In this document: one piece after another, positions 36,403 to 49,000 of the stretch
How the letters are laid out: each line of letters starts with the position of its first letter
How positions within the stretch are numbered: position 1 is the first letter of the stretch
NCBI GenBank assembly: GCA_040954595.2
Contig: CM082583.2
Span: 7,688,001-7,752,000 of the forward strand
Origin: Balanoglossus misakiensis
Taxonomy: Eukaryota; Hemichordata
Direction: 5' to 3'
DNA length: 64,000 nucleotides
Notes under the pieces: model-generated
Seen by the model: only the letters and a program-made list of their open reading frames with translations
What the model was told of the DNA's origin: nothing
The model's database searches: none
Program-made: the position numbers and the translations under genes

Positions 36403-37418
36403 GTACGGAAATAAGAAAGCTATTTTAAATACACTCTAAACAGATTTCATCTTTAATAACCCCACTCCCCTCCAAATAATTCCTGGGATAGCCAGATTAT
36501 CATTGGAGTCCTTGAAACCGTCCAAAAGGTAATCGCACAGTTTGATTCCCGAAATAAAGACGTTATGTGACTCGGTCATTTCGAAATGTGTATGTTTTGT
36601 ATTGTTCTCGGGGGCATGCACATGTGCAGTGTAATTACCGCTGTGCCGTGACATTAGCAATACATGGGATAGAGTATGCAGTAGCAGATTTTGTATCTAA
36701 TCTCATCATCCGATGACTTCTTAATTATTTATAATGGCGGATGAACGTATTTCCAGAGGTAGTATTGGCTCCATGAAAAAAAAACGACGTGAGATTCATA
36801 TCAGCGGTAGACAAGTAATTCAAGAACATATAAAAAAAATCATTAAACCATTTAGAAATTGTGCATTTGTCGACCATTGACATGTTTGCTGGTCACAAAA
36901 TAATCAGTATATAGCCATTCCAGTTTTACTGCCCTCGGAGTACAAAAGTTTGCTACTTCGTATATCCTTCAACAACTCTGCAATGTTTGGACGAATAGTC
37001 TCAATAGACCATTGTCACGAGCCTTGTGTGATGGCGACACTTCTGGCATTTTGTTGGATACGTGGGTTTACCATTATTGACTGATATATCCTGTGACAAA
37101 AACATTGTCTGTTGCAAATAGGTGAACCAACTGCGATTTCACCTATTCATTTCTAGAGTAGGTTAGAACGTGTATAGTGTTCATCTTGTCAACACAACCT
37201 TTTCAGTTAATGTAAATTGATCCTGTCATTTATACTGTCGACCACTTAACCTGGGCCCCGGCTTTACAAGTCAACATTAAGGATGGAGAGGCCGTTAGTG
37301 TTGACCGAACACTTGTCATTTCAACAGCTCCGGGATAGTTAAACCAAACACTATAATGAAGAAAAGCTATCAAAAGGGACATGTACGACTCTGGGTCTGT
37401 TAGCTCCCCTGAATTCGA

Positions 37419-37604
37419 ATGAAGTTTATTTTCCCTTTAGGCATAATATTGAAGGCGGTTTCATCTCAATTGACTTCAGAGAAAATCGATAGAAATGCAG
37501 AAAAGCCAACTTCACTATCAAGGCGATCGTCGATCCATGTCGTTGACATGGACCATCCATTAATTCGTAATGACAACTCATTCAGGTCAAACGGGCATGC
37601 ATGA
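37419..37604 (+). CDS. Possible short secreted peptide or exon, unrecognised (low confidence)
   Basis: A 61-aa frame starting MKFIFPLGIILKAVSS, which resembles a short signal peptide. It then holds one dibasic site (SRRSS) and no Cys. TTTTCCCTTTAG at 37429-37440 resembles an acceptor, so the frame could instead be an exon. A second frame (68 aa, 37601-37807, MIILTACLILGG...) begins at the overlapping ATGA. An AATAAA lies at 37859-37864. I cannot tell whether either is real. Confidence 0.12.
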   Translation: MKFIFPLGIILKAVSSQLTSEKIDRNAEKPTSLSRRSSIHVVDMDHPLIRNDNSFRSNGHA

Positions 37605-37869
37605 TTATTTTAACAGCGTGTTTAATCCTGGGGGGCATATCCTTAAATATCTTTGGTGACGTTATGGATGACATTCGACGGGTACTACCGCAGGCCTTCG
37701 CACGAAGGATGGTGTCAACAACATCATCTTTTGTTGCGGGTACAGTTCCGGCGTGGGTAGCAAATCTAATAAAAGCATTTCGAAGTATTGTGCAGAATGA
37801 TGGTTAACACGTGCAGACGACTCTGTCACATGTTGATATTACCGCGTATAATGTAGACAATAAATTGTT

Positions 37870-38595
37870 CACGTCACAGAGGTGGCCACGATGCGCCCAG
37901 GTCCCCTGTACTTATCTAATTTGTGAGGCTTCGTGAATTAAACATAGTGTTTTACTGGTTGTACAACACAACAGCGGTCTGTCAATGCGTTCTTGTGAAT
38001 AAAATATCTTCTCATGCACTTAGGCACCAAATTCTCCCACTCTGTTTGTCTGTTTGTCAGTCAGAAAGCTCGTTGTTAAACTTACCTTGGTAAACACCTC
38101 CCGCCTAATTCATGGATTCCATTGACCTCTAGAGTGCATTGGCATCAGCATATCGCAAGAAACCACGGCTGACACCTTACTAGTCAGTTTGTGGAGTCAT
38201 TTACAAGCAGTGCGAGCAATTTCACACCATCCATTTTATTGTGCACGTTCTAATGACAACGTCTAAGCGAATCGGGGGTCACTCATGTCATTTGGCGAAC
38301 GTGCAATCCTTACGTTGGTAATTCACGACTGAGAGAATGTTTCAGACGGTTTACGTGCTTTGATGAAGATGAGTGACTTTGCTGCGTGGTCGTTCGTCTG
38401 GGGTCAAGAATGTGCTTAACGTGCCATTCATTCATTCCTACCTGCTACTTGAAAATCGCTAACAGAAGAAGCTACATGTACCCTTGCTAGATATCTAAAT
38501 TTTCACCAGTTTTCTTGTATCAGGTTGTGTTTTTTCTATCAGGACATCGCTTTTAGTAGTATACTACTTGCATAGCGCGATTTGTAAAAAAGCAT
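37870..38595. other. Intergenic stretch, nothing supported
   Basis: No motif, splice pair or RNA gene was recognised. One TACATGTA octamer occurs at about 38472 and an AATAAA on the + strand near 37998. Confidence 0.5.
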
Positions 38596-38598
38596 TGT

Positions 38599-39027
38599 CT
38601 AAAATTGCCGTGAAGCATTTTGAGTACGAAATGAGAACTGCCTCGACGAAATTACTTCCCGCCGAAAGATGTATCGATGCCACATTTCAATTAATGTTAG
38701 TGCCACCGCAGTGGCAAGATAAAGCGAACCGAAGCTTGTATATGTAGGCCACACTGGATTTACCACCGTCATGGCTGACTTGCAGACACAATCCTGATAG
38801 TATGAGACGGGCATCTTGAGTGTCAATGAGGATGTAGTACCGGGAGAAAAGTCCCTAGTCTCCGTGCCATAAGCATACCTTAGATTTCCAATTTCAACAA
38901 GACATGAATTCATCTCGGTCGTTACATCGTAGCGAACACCCATAGATAATCCGAAACGAATCTGAAGCTCAGGTGAGCACCAATAGACCAACTCGTACAA
39001 GTTCGAGATTGGTACTGATAATTCAGT
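38599..39027 (-). CDS. Possible terminal exon of a single-pass membrane protein (low confidence)
   Basis: On the - strand a frame of at least 133 codons ends at the stop at 38599. It has natural-looking amino-acid composition, Cys residues in WC, SC and DCVC, a hydrophobic span SLYLATAVALTLIEMW followed by HRYIFRRE, and a short basic tail. That order suggests an extracellular part, a membrane segment and a cytoplasmic tail. A weak acceptor (GAATTATCAG) sits just upstream near 39028-39037. There is no ATG at the 5' end, so it would need an upstream exon. The frame at 39463-39747 on the same strand (with GNTHFDCQWPQIW) might be one. No family recognised and no AATAAA follows closely. Confidence 0.2.
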   Translation of the reverse strand, partial: TELSVPISNLYELVYWCSPELQIRFGLSMGVRYDVTTEMNSCLVEIGNLRYAYGTETRDFSPGTTSSLTLKMPVSYYQDCVCKSAMTVVNPVWPTYTSFGSLYLATAVALTLIEMWHRYIFRREVISSRQFSFRTQNASRQF

Positions 39028-40534
39028 TTAATCTCAAAGTGACAGAATTTCATGCACCGCGTATGATTTAGTACGACACAATGTTTTACGATTTGCGTAA
39101 GTCATGCATGCGACAAAAGTTGAATCTCTGATTCCGACAACATATGCGAAATTGGGGCTGCGTGATAAATCAGATGTCACACAAGTACAATGGAAACGGT
39201 TTGAGCTTCACAGCAGGAATGTACTATTGATTTTGGGGGGTGATCACTAAATCATTCATTGCGGTCTAGACTACAGGTGGCTTTTCATTTTTGCCTTGAA
39301 TGGGAAACATGCAAATTGTTTCTTGTTTACTGCATCTGTGCAACTCAAACCGTTTTCATTGTATTTCACGATTCTGCAAAGATATGTCCACATTTTTCAA
39401 ATAGTGTTTTGATGGTCAGTCGCCTTTTAATTAACGTAAACACGCGTTAATAATTGGTGCCATTACGAATTCGAGACAAACCAACTGATCGGGAATGAAT
39501 TTTTGCCATATTGGTCACCATATTGAATTGAAGTGTGAACCCTATTGTTCTTGTGCGGATTGTACAGAATCAAAACGCACAGTTGTGTAATCGCTCCAAA
39601 CATCCGTTCCCCGGACCAGATCTGCGGCCACTGACAATCGAAATGAGTGTTTCCCCCGAAGGCCATCGTCAATCTGACAAAATTAATAATTCGATAAATA
39701 TCGAATAAACCCATTAACGTGTCTCCTAGTATTAACAATAACAACGGCACTTAGATTATAAACATTGCATTAGTGAATGGTGATTAGAAAAGTATTAGCT
39801 CTTTCAGCCACTGACCTGGACCGGAAATGCAACATGTCGGTGATTTAAAAAAAAGCGCGACAAACGCAAGACTTTTAAAGGACTGATTTACAAACGCGTC
39901 AGAGTAAAAAAAACATAACCGTGTATTAATCTAGGTCACAAGATAGCATGCTATAAATGCAGCTGTGATGGTAATATCGTGGCATATCTACACAGTGATA
40001 AATCATGATATCTTTGTCAAAATATCGCGGTCGTAATTCGTCGACAAAATTTGCTACGCTCAAAGGGACACCGGTTTTTCCGACATGTCTAAGCTAGGGA
40101 ATAGCTGGTGAATCTGAGAAAATGGAAATAAGAAATACTGTTTAAAAAAATCCATAAACGTGTAATTGAAAATTCTTTATCAGTCATGATAAATAGTGAG
40201 CAACAGAGCGGTGCATGAAAGCACAACTTTATTCCATAACAAAAATAGTTTGAAATCTTTTATCTCGATATTTCATTATCCAATAGCGAAAAGTCAGTGC
40301 ACAGATACGTAACATAATATATCGAGCCAAATCTGTAAGTTGTACATAGCTTCCACACGGTTCTTAAAATGAAACCGTGCAATATTAACGGCAAAACCCG
40401 AAACTATTGTAAAAGACGTGTCATGATAATTTTGATGCAATTGTACATATATTAGCGCGTTATTAGTTAGTCCAAGGAATGATGTCATATCAAACACTCA
40501 ACTCGTCAGAAAACTACAGGATTCATATTAGATC

Positions 40535-40535
40535 G

Positions 40536-40597
<62 letters not shown>

Positions 40598-40598
40598 C
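40535..40598. repeat. (ATG)n/(GAT)n microsatellite
   Basis: About 64 bases of uninterrupted GAT triplets. The His-rich and Ile-rich frames on the - strand that cross it are products of the repeat, not a gene. Confidence 0.9.
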
Positions 40599-41221
40599 TT
40601 TGTGTAAACAAAATTGTACAGCACAGCTGATACATTGAAATTTTTAATACAATCATAAATTTGTAAATGGCGATGTTCTGTATTAAGCGGATATATCCAT
40701 ATTGGATACCAAAATTCAATGGGCATAACTTTAAAAGGCGGCTGATATATCGAATGATTTTAACTAGTGATATTGTGTAACACAGTGGCATCCGAGAAAG
40801 TCTGCCATCTAAGTTTTCACAGTTGACTTCCCCAATCGAAAGATTGTCATTTACCGTATCTTGCTACCACCCGAGGCAGTAAGCATAATGCATGAAATAC
40901 ATCATGAATGAGTATTCCGTTGAGCCATAACTTAAGTGCACATAAATTTTCATTTCATGAAGATGTACCTACATAATAACATTTTATATATATGTAAGCC
41001 CTGCGATGGCAGGGGAAAATAACACGTACAGAACTTAAACCTGAGCATGTAACTAGGTCATTGACATAAACATTGCTTTTTGACTACCTCCGCATGGAGG
41101 GATAACAAACCATAAATACATGCGAGTGTACGGATAATACTGTAATAACTTCAGTTTGTATTAGTTACACGGTATGTTGTGTACAGAGCAGGTCACTTAT
41201 GAATTTCCCATGGTGGTATGT

Positions 41222-42307
41222 TCATTGATGGTCGAAAATGTCTGTGTTAGCTACGGTATGGACAAGCTGACGGATCCCGTTGCTTTTCTCTATCTGTGTT
41301 GAGACCGGCGTAGGCAGCATGACGTTAAGGCCATTGCTGTGACTTGCACGGCAGTTTAACGAATGCATGTTCACCGCTCGTTTCGGGGAACGCCTGCGAA
41401 ATACCTTGACGACGTGATTCTGGAAATCCTGGCGCAGATACGTGTAGACGATCGGGTTCAGGCAACTGTTGGCATACGTCAGGAGCGTCGCGCAGAAATA
41501 CGCCACCTTCAAAGCTTTCGGTCTGGTCTCGGAACGTGTGATCGCCACCGCCAGCTGCGTTATCCAGAATGGAAGCCAGCAAATGACGAAGACGGTCACC
41601 GCAAAGAGAATCATTATTCCAACTCTGCCAATTGGAATTCGCCGGGTGGGCCTGCTCCTCCCGACGACCAAGTACATCACTATGTTCACGTACGCAGCTG
41701 TGATAATTATGAGGGGTATTACAAAGCCTACGACGAAAGCGTACACGACGAACACCTGCGTCACATGCTTGGGACCAATGACATTGCACACGGTCACATT
41801 GTCAAAGGTTTGGGTCCTAGCATACTTCCACAAAGGCACGGAGGAGGCCCCTGAGCATGCCCACATCAGGAGGCAGATCACCCAGGCGCGTTTCACCGTC
41901 CGATACTGCTTCGACCAGACCGGGTGGACGATGGCGGTGTACCGATCGATGCTCATCGCTGTCAGCGTAAAGATCCCGGTGAACATGTTCATGCCGTCGA
42001 TACCCATGACGACCTGGCAGAGAGCGTCGCCGAAGATCCATTTCCTGGTCGAGTTGAAGTGGCCGAGGAACGGCAAACCGATGAGAAAGAGCGCGTCCGC
42101 CGAGGCCAGATTGATAATGTAGACATTCGGCACAGACTTTGTGCCGAGTTTGCACCTCAGGAGGACGTAAACAACAACAACATTGCCCAGAAGTCCACTC
42201 ACGCAAACTATACCGTAATATGTTGGCATGAAGACCTGGAACATCCAATGCGGCAGGACACCGAATCCTTCGTTATCAAAGGCATCCGTGTGGTTCAAAC
42301 CCTCCAT
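41222..42307 (-). CDS. Somatostatin-receptor-like GPCR B, single coding exon
   Basis: 361 aa with seven membrane segments. It is a paralogue of GPCR A: both begin with ME, share the N-terminal FDNEG-GVLP-W block, NVYI-NLASADALFL in TM2, DGMNMFTGIFTLTAMSIDRY across TM3 (Asp104, DRY 121-123), HPVWS, CWLPFW in TM6, and YANSCLNPIVYTYLRQDF into helix 8. The TM3 Asp and YANSC-NP marks place it with somatostatin/allatostatin-C-type Gi/o receptors. The start is the ATG at 42307. The frame is open a little further, but only non-ATG codons precede it. A run CTTTTTTTAG ends at 42314, so a leader intron is possible. N-glycosylation sites are NHT, NST and NVT. The tail is shorter than in A and ends differently. 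It points toward A (tail to tail) some 24 kb away, so the duplication was followed by inversion or was inverted from the start. Confidence 0.93.
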   Translation of the reverse strand: MEGLNHTDAFDNEGFGVLPHWMFQVFMPTYYGIVCVSGLLGNVVVVYVLLRCKLGTKSVPNVYIINLASADALFLIGLPFLGHFNSTRKWIFGDALCQVVMGIDGMNMFTGIFTLTAMSIDRYTAIVHPVWSKQYRTVKRAWVICLLMWACSGASSVPLWKYARTQTFDNVTVCNVIGPKHVTQVFVVYAFVVGFVIPLIIITAAYVNIVMYLVVGRSRPTRRIPIGRVGIMILFAVTVFVICWLPFWITQLAVAITRSETRPKALKVAYFCATLLTYANSCLNPIVYTYLRQDFQNHVVKVFRRRSPKRAVNMHSLNCRASHSNGLNVMLPTPVSTQIEKSNGIRQLVHTVANTDIFDHQ

Positions 42308-42471
42308 CGCCAACTAAAAAAAGAAAACTTAAGGCAAAGAACGGTTGTTTGAACAGTGCTTCCCGACGTTAGCTGTCGACCTAAACTATGCATGATTACG
42401 GCATCATCGCTTAATATATTCCCGATGATCCACCGTACACGTCACGCCATTAATGGCCGTGATTGGTAGCG

Positions 42472-42479
42472 TATTTATA
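42472..42479 (-). promoter_or_regulatory. TATA box of GPCR B
   Basis: TATAAATA on the - strand lies 165 bases upstream of the ATG, giving a leader of about 135 bases if unspliced. A CCAAT string occurs just downstream of it. Confidence 0.5.
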
Positions 42480-45400
42480 ATATGGGGGCACTGTCGTTTT
42501 TCCAGCACGCATGCAGATAGGTAGGGTAGACTTGGCATAAGGTGGTTATCAATATGTGTTTCATTGCTGTCTCACGCTTTATTTCATTGTCCTCTTTTAT
42601 AATCATGTTAGACACTGTTGGATAACTGTTTAAGTGTTATGATTTCAAGGGAACTGGGGTTTCCGAGACCCGGATGTGGTCGAAGACACACTCAAAGAAT
42701 AGAGTGTTGAAGACCGCACGTGACCGTGTCTTTGAGACAGCCACTTGACTTCGCATTGCTTCTCCCTAAACCCGGCTGTGTATGTACCTGCACCGTACGT
42801 GACCTGATACCTGTTCAATGAAGGATGACAAAATAAAAACAAAATAAGCTTCTTTTATCTCATGGAACTTCACATGTGTGATCTTGTGGAAACGTCATTG
42901 GATACCTTTTATACCTGTAAAAATCCGGAGTTATGTCTCTGTCTTAATAAGATCCCAAAATCCGTTCGTGCGTTATGACATACGTATGTACTTCAAGAAA
43001 ATACGTAAACAGGTCGAAGGGTTGGGGCCAGATGCTTACAACATGTTAATCACACAACTTGGAAAAAGCATTTACCGTGTATGGTTCGTTGTACAAGTCG
43101 GCGATCGATGGCGAAACGATCACACCAGACTATGTAAATTGCTGTACATGACTTAGCTGATTCGTGAAAACCATACACCCTGATGCGAAGGAGCCCCTGT
43201 GAAAACCTACGAACTCTTCGCGACGTGTACATGTAAGTGTCGCGTATTCGGTGTTAGAACAAATACATTTATTAATGAAAATTTCAAGCATCCGAGATCT
43301 TGATGAAATGTTCCCATGTGACAACTCGTAAATTTATTGCCTCGTTTGCATCCTGTATCTTACTTTCGACACTTTGTCCTTTCAATAGAAATGTGTCATC
43401 TCATTTTGGCGATTGATTTTTCCCCTTGGTCGACCTACTTTTGATCATCTATATTTCAGATGATTGTTGTTCGCTGTAAATATCTACGGCAAATGGACTG
43501 GCTGACACTAATCGATTGATAAAGGTCGTATACCAGGGCAGTCATCAGCTTTGCGAGTGTTGTGATATCATCCAATAATGGTTTGGTTCATTGTGTCTTT
43601 TATTCTGTCTACCTAATAATTAATGTTCAGGTCCGGGAGAAGAAATAGCTAAAGATGTTTTCAGTCCTTCGTTCGTGACATCCCACGAAAACGTCCTTGT
43701 TCGGAATTCAGTGTTATCTTATGTTATTTCTTTCTTTTCTTTCCCTTTTTACTAAACAAAACGCACGCTGAAGGCAATCGCCATGCTAAGCACGGATTTA
43801 CATCACGGCGAATTTTCCACGGATTTTGTAAAAGCCTTTATCCTTATTATCTATGTGAATGGCCCCGCCAATAGAGATCTCATATCGTTGCAATGGCCCA
43901 CATGTGGTCTAAACCTTGAGTAACAGAATGCATTCAGGCATTTCCCGTTCCACTGTCTGTGACTCGCTATTTTTAGGTGTACCTACCTCTAAATCTTTCA
44001 TGTACTGTTTAATCTAGTCTGTCTGCATGGTTACAAGCAGAGTGGGGTTTGTTTACAGTTAATCAGTGTTCAAGCATGTTTCAAGAAGTCGAAAGGCATA
44101 GGCAACTTTTCGCATGAAACACCCACAATACCCGATTTTTGTATCTCTCGGCACGGCACTCATTTCTAAAGTTATTGTTGAAATTGTCAACAGTATGCCC
44201 TTTACTGGGGCTTTATTTACCTTTGAATAAGAACTTAAACTTGTATGATAATAATCATGATTAACAATCACATTGAATTGAAAGCCCTTCGTGCCATCTG
44301 TTACCCGTTTATCACAAAAACAAAAATATGGCTGCTTCGTATAGAGGCTTATGCGTTCATTGTATTGTTCATCGGGTAGTTCGCATTATATTCAGTAATT
44401 TGTCAAATAACAAATATAGGGCAGATTCATAATTGAAGGAACTCAAGCATGAGTTCAATTATAAAGGGCGACCTAAATTTGTCTGGGTCTCGAATTGTAC
44501 TGTGATAATATTAATGGGACACAGCCGATATCTCCCACTGGAAGATGAGTTTGATAAAGTGATTTCACAGAGCTGTTTTTATCACAGGGTATATCCGTCA
44601 CTGATAGCATTGTAAGAATCTACGTGCCTCGCGATCAGATTGGCAAATGTTACGTATCTTGTTCAATAACGGCAACTCTGGACGAGACAATAATGCACCT
44701 AGAACAAGATGTTTGACTTTAGTAAATTTGTGCAACTGATAAACATAGCCGTTGGGTGAGTGAAAACTTGTACATTTAGGATGTGGAGAAAAGGGTATTA
44801 GAGATATAATCAAAGCCAACCTTGACAGTTAATTAACGAACACTTCCTAGCAAAGACTTGTTCACATGTACAGTTGACAGTATGTCAGGTCTAGAAATGA
44901 ACTATGCTTTCTTGTGGACCTGCAGCAAAAAGTTACATGATTGACGGTGATGACGTTTATCCCGGAACATGTGTGTCAAAAACTGTCCACATTCTGACAT
45001 ACCGGAGCGATAATGTACCGCGAGCTTCAACAATCACATCACAAGCCCAACGTGTCTCACCGTGTCCCCCGTTGCACTTTCGGCAAGGTCGCATTCATTT
45101 TATTACCTAAGTGCATGTAATAGACTGCTCACCCTCTCACCACATAATGGATAATGTAATTCCGCGTATATACACGTAGTGAAATGCTTTCAATAAAACG
45201 GCCCATTTAATCATGTTCGTCTACGCAGGAAAAAAAAATCAGAAGAAGATTAAACGCCATACCTGTAAGTGCAGTGGCCCTCGTCTGTGCGTGTGAAAGG
45301 GCCTGTAAAGTTTTCAAAATATGATGGTAAAATAACTTTTACGGGCTGGCGTAGTTTCTGCATGAATTCACCGGTTTGATCACGTCTAGGACAGGGACCT

Positions 45401-45976
45401 ATACATATGTACAGAGGAATGGATCAAGGTTGAGTTTTCTTGGCCTGGTTCAGGGTCCAAATTTGCATGATTTGAGTGGATTGCATTGCATAGGCCTATA
45501 TTGCATGGTTGAGTGCCACGCACTCACCTCACAAAGCAATCCGGTTGAAGTGTTATTCAGGCTATTTTCACGGTCATGCAATACACAGGTCATTCACAAG
45601 AAACTTGAAAAACAGCACTGAACTCTCTAGACACATCTGATAATTGAACCCAGGGGCCACCGTACAATGTCATCTCTTCTATTATCACCAGGGCAACACA
45701 ACACAACACACTGCAACGTGCAGTGCTTTAGAGAGAGAAAAAAGCCCTCTCTGCATTATCGATGCTGACAGGAGCACCTTACTCAACACGCGGTCTAAAC
45801 ATGTTTCAAAACGCTGCCAGCAGATTACATTGTACGTATGATCTCGAAATGCAGACTATAGACACTGAAATTTTCATTCGTGGTGTCCCTTAAAATATAA
45901 TTATTATTTATGGCTTGTACTTTTTTGTAGCGCCGATATTTCACTGAGCAGTTGCACAAAATGGCCGGAAGATGTT

Positions 45977-46068
45977 GCTCGTTTGGCTGAGCCGATTTTG
46001 TCTGCTGTTTCTGACGTCCTTGCTATGTGAAAAGGGTTAGCGTCCGGGTTCGAATCCTGTAAAACGCG
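45977..46068 (+). tRNA. tRNA-like pseudogene or SINE head (A box and B box)
   Basis: TGGCTGAGCC at 45984-45993 fits the RNA polymerase III A box, and GGTTCGAATCC at 46047-46057 is a perfect B box (T-loop). The boxes start 63 bases apart, longer than in normal tRNAs without an intron. Only about four of seven acceptor pairs and four of five T-stem pairs form, so it is not a working tRNA. It may be a degenerate Leu/Ser-type tRNA copy or the head of a SINE. An 11-bp inverted repeat (45920-45930 and 46138-46148) encloses it. Confidence 0.4.
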
Positions 46069-49000
46069 AGTTTATTATTTTATGTCATAAAATAGCTGTT
46101 CAAGACGAGACGTACAGGTCTAACTAAAACCCGCGTACTACAAAAAAGAGTGTTGTGAATCAGATTTTAGTTCGTATAATGCGCGAGTCACGTAGCATCA
46201 TTTCCGCGGGAAAAAAAGCTAAAGTGAATGTCATTTTTCACCGGCACCGTTATCCCATTTCAAAGACAATGAATATTTCATGTTTTAATTTCTTCTAATA
46301 ATTACACTGTTTGCAGTATTCATTAGATGTGAGACAAAGATTTATCTTTGCCTCTGATAACTTTCATGCATAACGACTACTTTTATGGCCAGTGTTAATT
46401 TTTAATGTCATCATGTTGGAAGAGCTTTCACAATAGTGCCAGGTGAAACAAAACTGACGTGTAGTGGCAAAATTTATTGTTCATGTAAAGCATCCAGGGA
46501 CGAGGAAATTTGTGCAATCACATGTTTGAAACATTTTCTCCAGTTACATGTAGAAACTATGGACTAATAGTCAACATGTTGTTTCCGCCGCATTCTTATA
46601 CATGTATATCCACCAATATTAGAGAATGCGCAAGAAATCTTAAAACGAATCCAGAGTATTATTGTCTGTCGCTATGACAACGTTTCAAAAAGTACGATAT
46701 CCTCGCCTGGGTTCATTTCACCTGTAATAAATATTTCAAATGATGAGTAACACTGTTGCTATTGCATACATCTGAGCATGCGCGTCGCAGATTCAGCCAA
46801 ACAAAGTGGGAACTACCAAGTACAACACTGCGTAACATCAACATAAGGCCTTCCTCGGTATTCAAAATACTCGGCCTAGTATGTATCTATAACACTACGG
46901 TCACCTGAAACGAGCATCGCCTATTTTGATTAAGAAACGGCAAATGAATACTGGCGAACATTACTGCGACTTCGCATAGCATGTCACTTAGATGGGTTCC
47001 ACAAGGCGACCGTGGTCCCATTCTTTGTAGATCAGGAACGCAGATTAGTGGAATATTTTTGAGGTACATTGTAATTTCATGCGAATAACAGCAACACCGT
47101 TCTGCTATCGTATACGAATTAAGGTTACAGCGTCCAAAACAAACTGCTTCGACGTAAGCACATCGGCAAAGTTCTTCAATTTGTAAGATTTCCTTCAGAA
47201 AGTATATTGCCATTAAATCTCTAGTCGTGCTGGAGTACATGCATGAATAATCGTCATTTGTTAGATAATCCATCGAAAACTATCATCGGGACAGGGAGAT
47301 GTTTTACTGTTCATCGATGTGTGTCGCTGAAGAAGTATAATTTTGATGTCAACCCCAAAGCACTACAATCATTTACCGATGGTATATTATATAGAGGATG
47401 TTTGTACCAGTTCATTCGTAAATAGAACTGGGACTATGACGTATTTCCCCATAAAGTACATTGTACAAGGGTAGTTGTAGATGCCGTTTCGGAATTAGAA
47501 ACGTATAACGCTTTGATAGAATTCAGTGAAGGAACATGCGTAAAATCTTATCGACCAGTAAACAAGGCTTGTGAGTAATGGAAATCTAAAAGTTATACAG
47601 GCCTTCACGGGTCAGTCAATTTTGATGCCATTCAATCAAGCTATAAGCAGTCGTTGATTCGAAAAGAAATGCAAGGATTAGTGCAGCTTGAAGTAAAACG
47701 GCTTACTTTAGGAATGAAAGGTAGAACATATGCACAACTGATCGTTGATAATCTCTCCGGGCTTGTTGCGACACACTCTCCATATTTTAAAGCCTTTGAA
47801 TCCGGTCTTATCTCTTTCTCGTTCTGTTGGCCAAATTTCCCGTTCCACATTACGTGGTTACGTGACACAGTCTAAATGTATGTTGCTGTTTTCTACTGTA
47901 ACAGTGGATTGTTCAGTCACTAAAGGGGTAATTTATGCAATTTAAAAAAAGATGCAACTACACAACTGACACGCTGTCAACTTGAATGATAAATCTACGG
48001 TGTGATAAGGAGCACGGTGTGCCACGTGATGATCATGCTTGACCCGGGGTCAACTTTCCGAGTCCGCCATGATGCAAGACAGGGTCGGGGGTCGTGTCGG
48101 GTTTTCCAACGACTCTATATGCGCTACGCATTCATAATACGTTTTATTTCGCCATCAGATCCACGACTACTATACAGATACCCACGCCAGCAATGCTATT
48201 AAATCTAATGTCTTGTTTCATCACTCAAACCTCATTCAACCTATGAGCGCGCTGCTGTCGCCAGTGAAGTAGGGCCTAAAACGTTGGTGTGTCGCCGATA
48301 AAACATTTGATGGGGAATGCTGTATTTGTCTCTGAAATTTACAGCCGAGTTGGTAAAATGGAAAGTGTTTTATAACACCATTGAACAGGTGTACCTGTTT
48401 TAGTGATTTTTACGGTGAAGATGCGCACGATGCGATGTTTTGATTGGAATATTAGTTGGCGGGATATCGTGTTACATAATAGGCATGGTGGTAATTATGA
48501 CGAACCCGCGGCACATTTCTTTAAACTGGTAAACGAATTTGACCTAAAGCAGACTCCCGATTGGAGTATATTTTCGTATTTTTTCAGATTTTGGGTCAGT
48601 TTGATACATGCTTGGACTGAAAAACAGGAAATTGGGTTTTGCAGTAATGAGGTTGCCAATTTGTGGGCATTCAAATATCCTTTCCACAGACTTTGATTGT
48701 GGAATGTAACCTAGCATATTTGTCTACTGGCGGAAATAAGTGGAACGGTATGAACTTCACTCCGAACGCTGATTGTGCGTGACGGATGTTACTGCTTCAA
48801 GTTTCTGTGGAAGCGAGCGTGGATTCACTCAGAAGCGCTTGCAGCCTCTCCGCTAGCCGCTGTGATTTCCTGAATAACCCCGGTGTCCAACTGCTCCACC
48901 TCATGTATACATTTCCGGACTATTTACGCTGACGCTATAGCTGCGTCACGGTCGCCGCTCGACTCTGCAAATTCAGCAGATAATTATGACCAACAGCCAT

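Noticed and set aside
46887-47273. Cysteine-rich 128-codon frame on the - strand
   Set aside because: Cysteine spacing fits no known domain, there is no signal peptide and no splice or poly(A) context.
48039-48053. TTGACCC/GGGTCAA inverted repeat resembling nuclear-receptor half-sites
   Set aside because: Seven-base arms are expected several times by chance in 64 kb, and no gene or second element is nearby.
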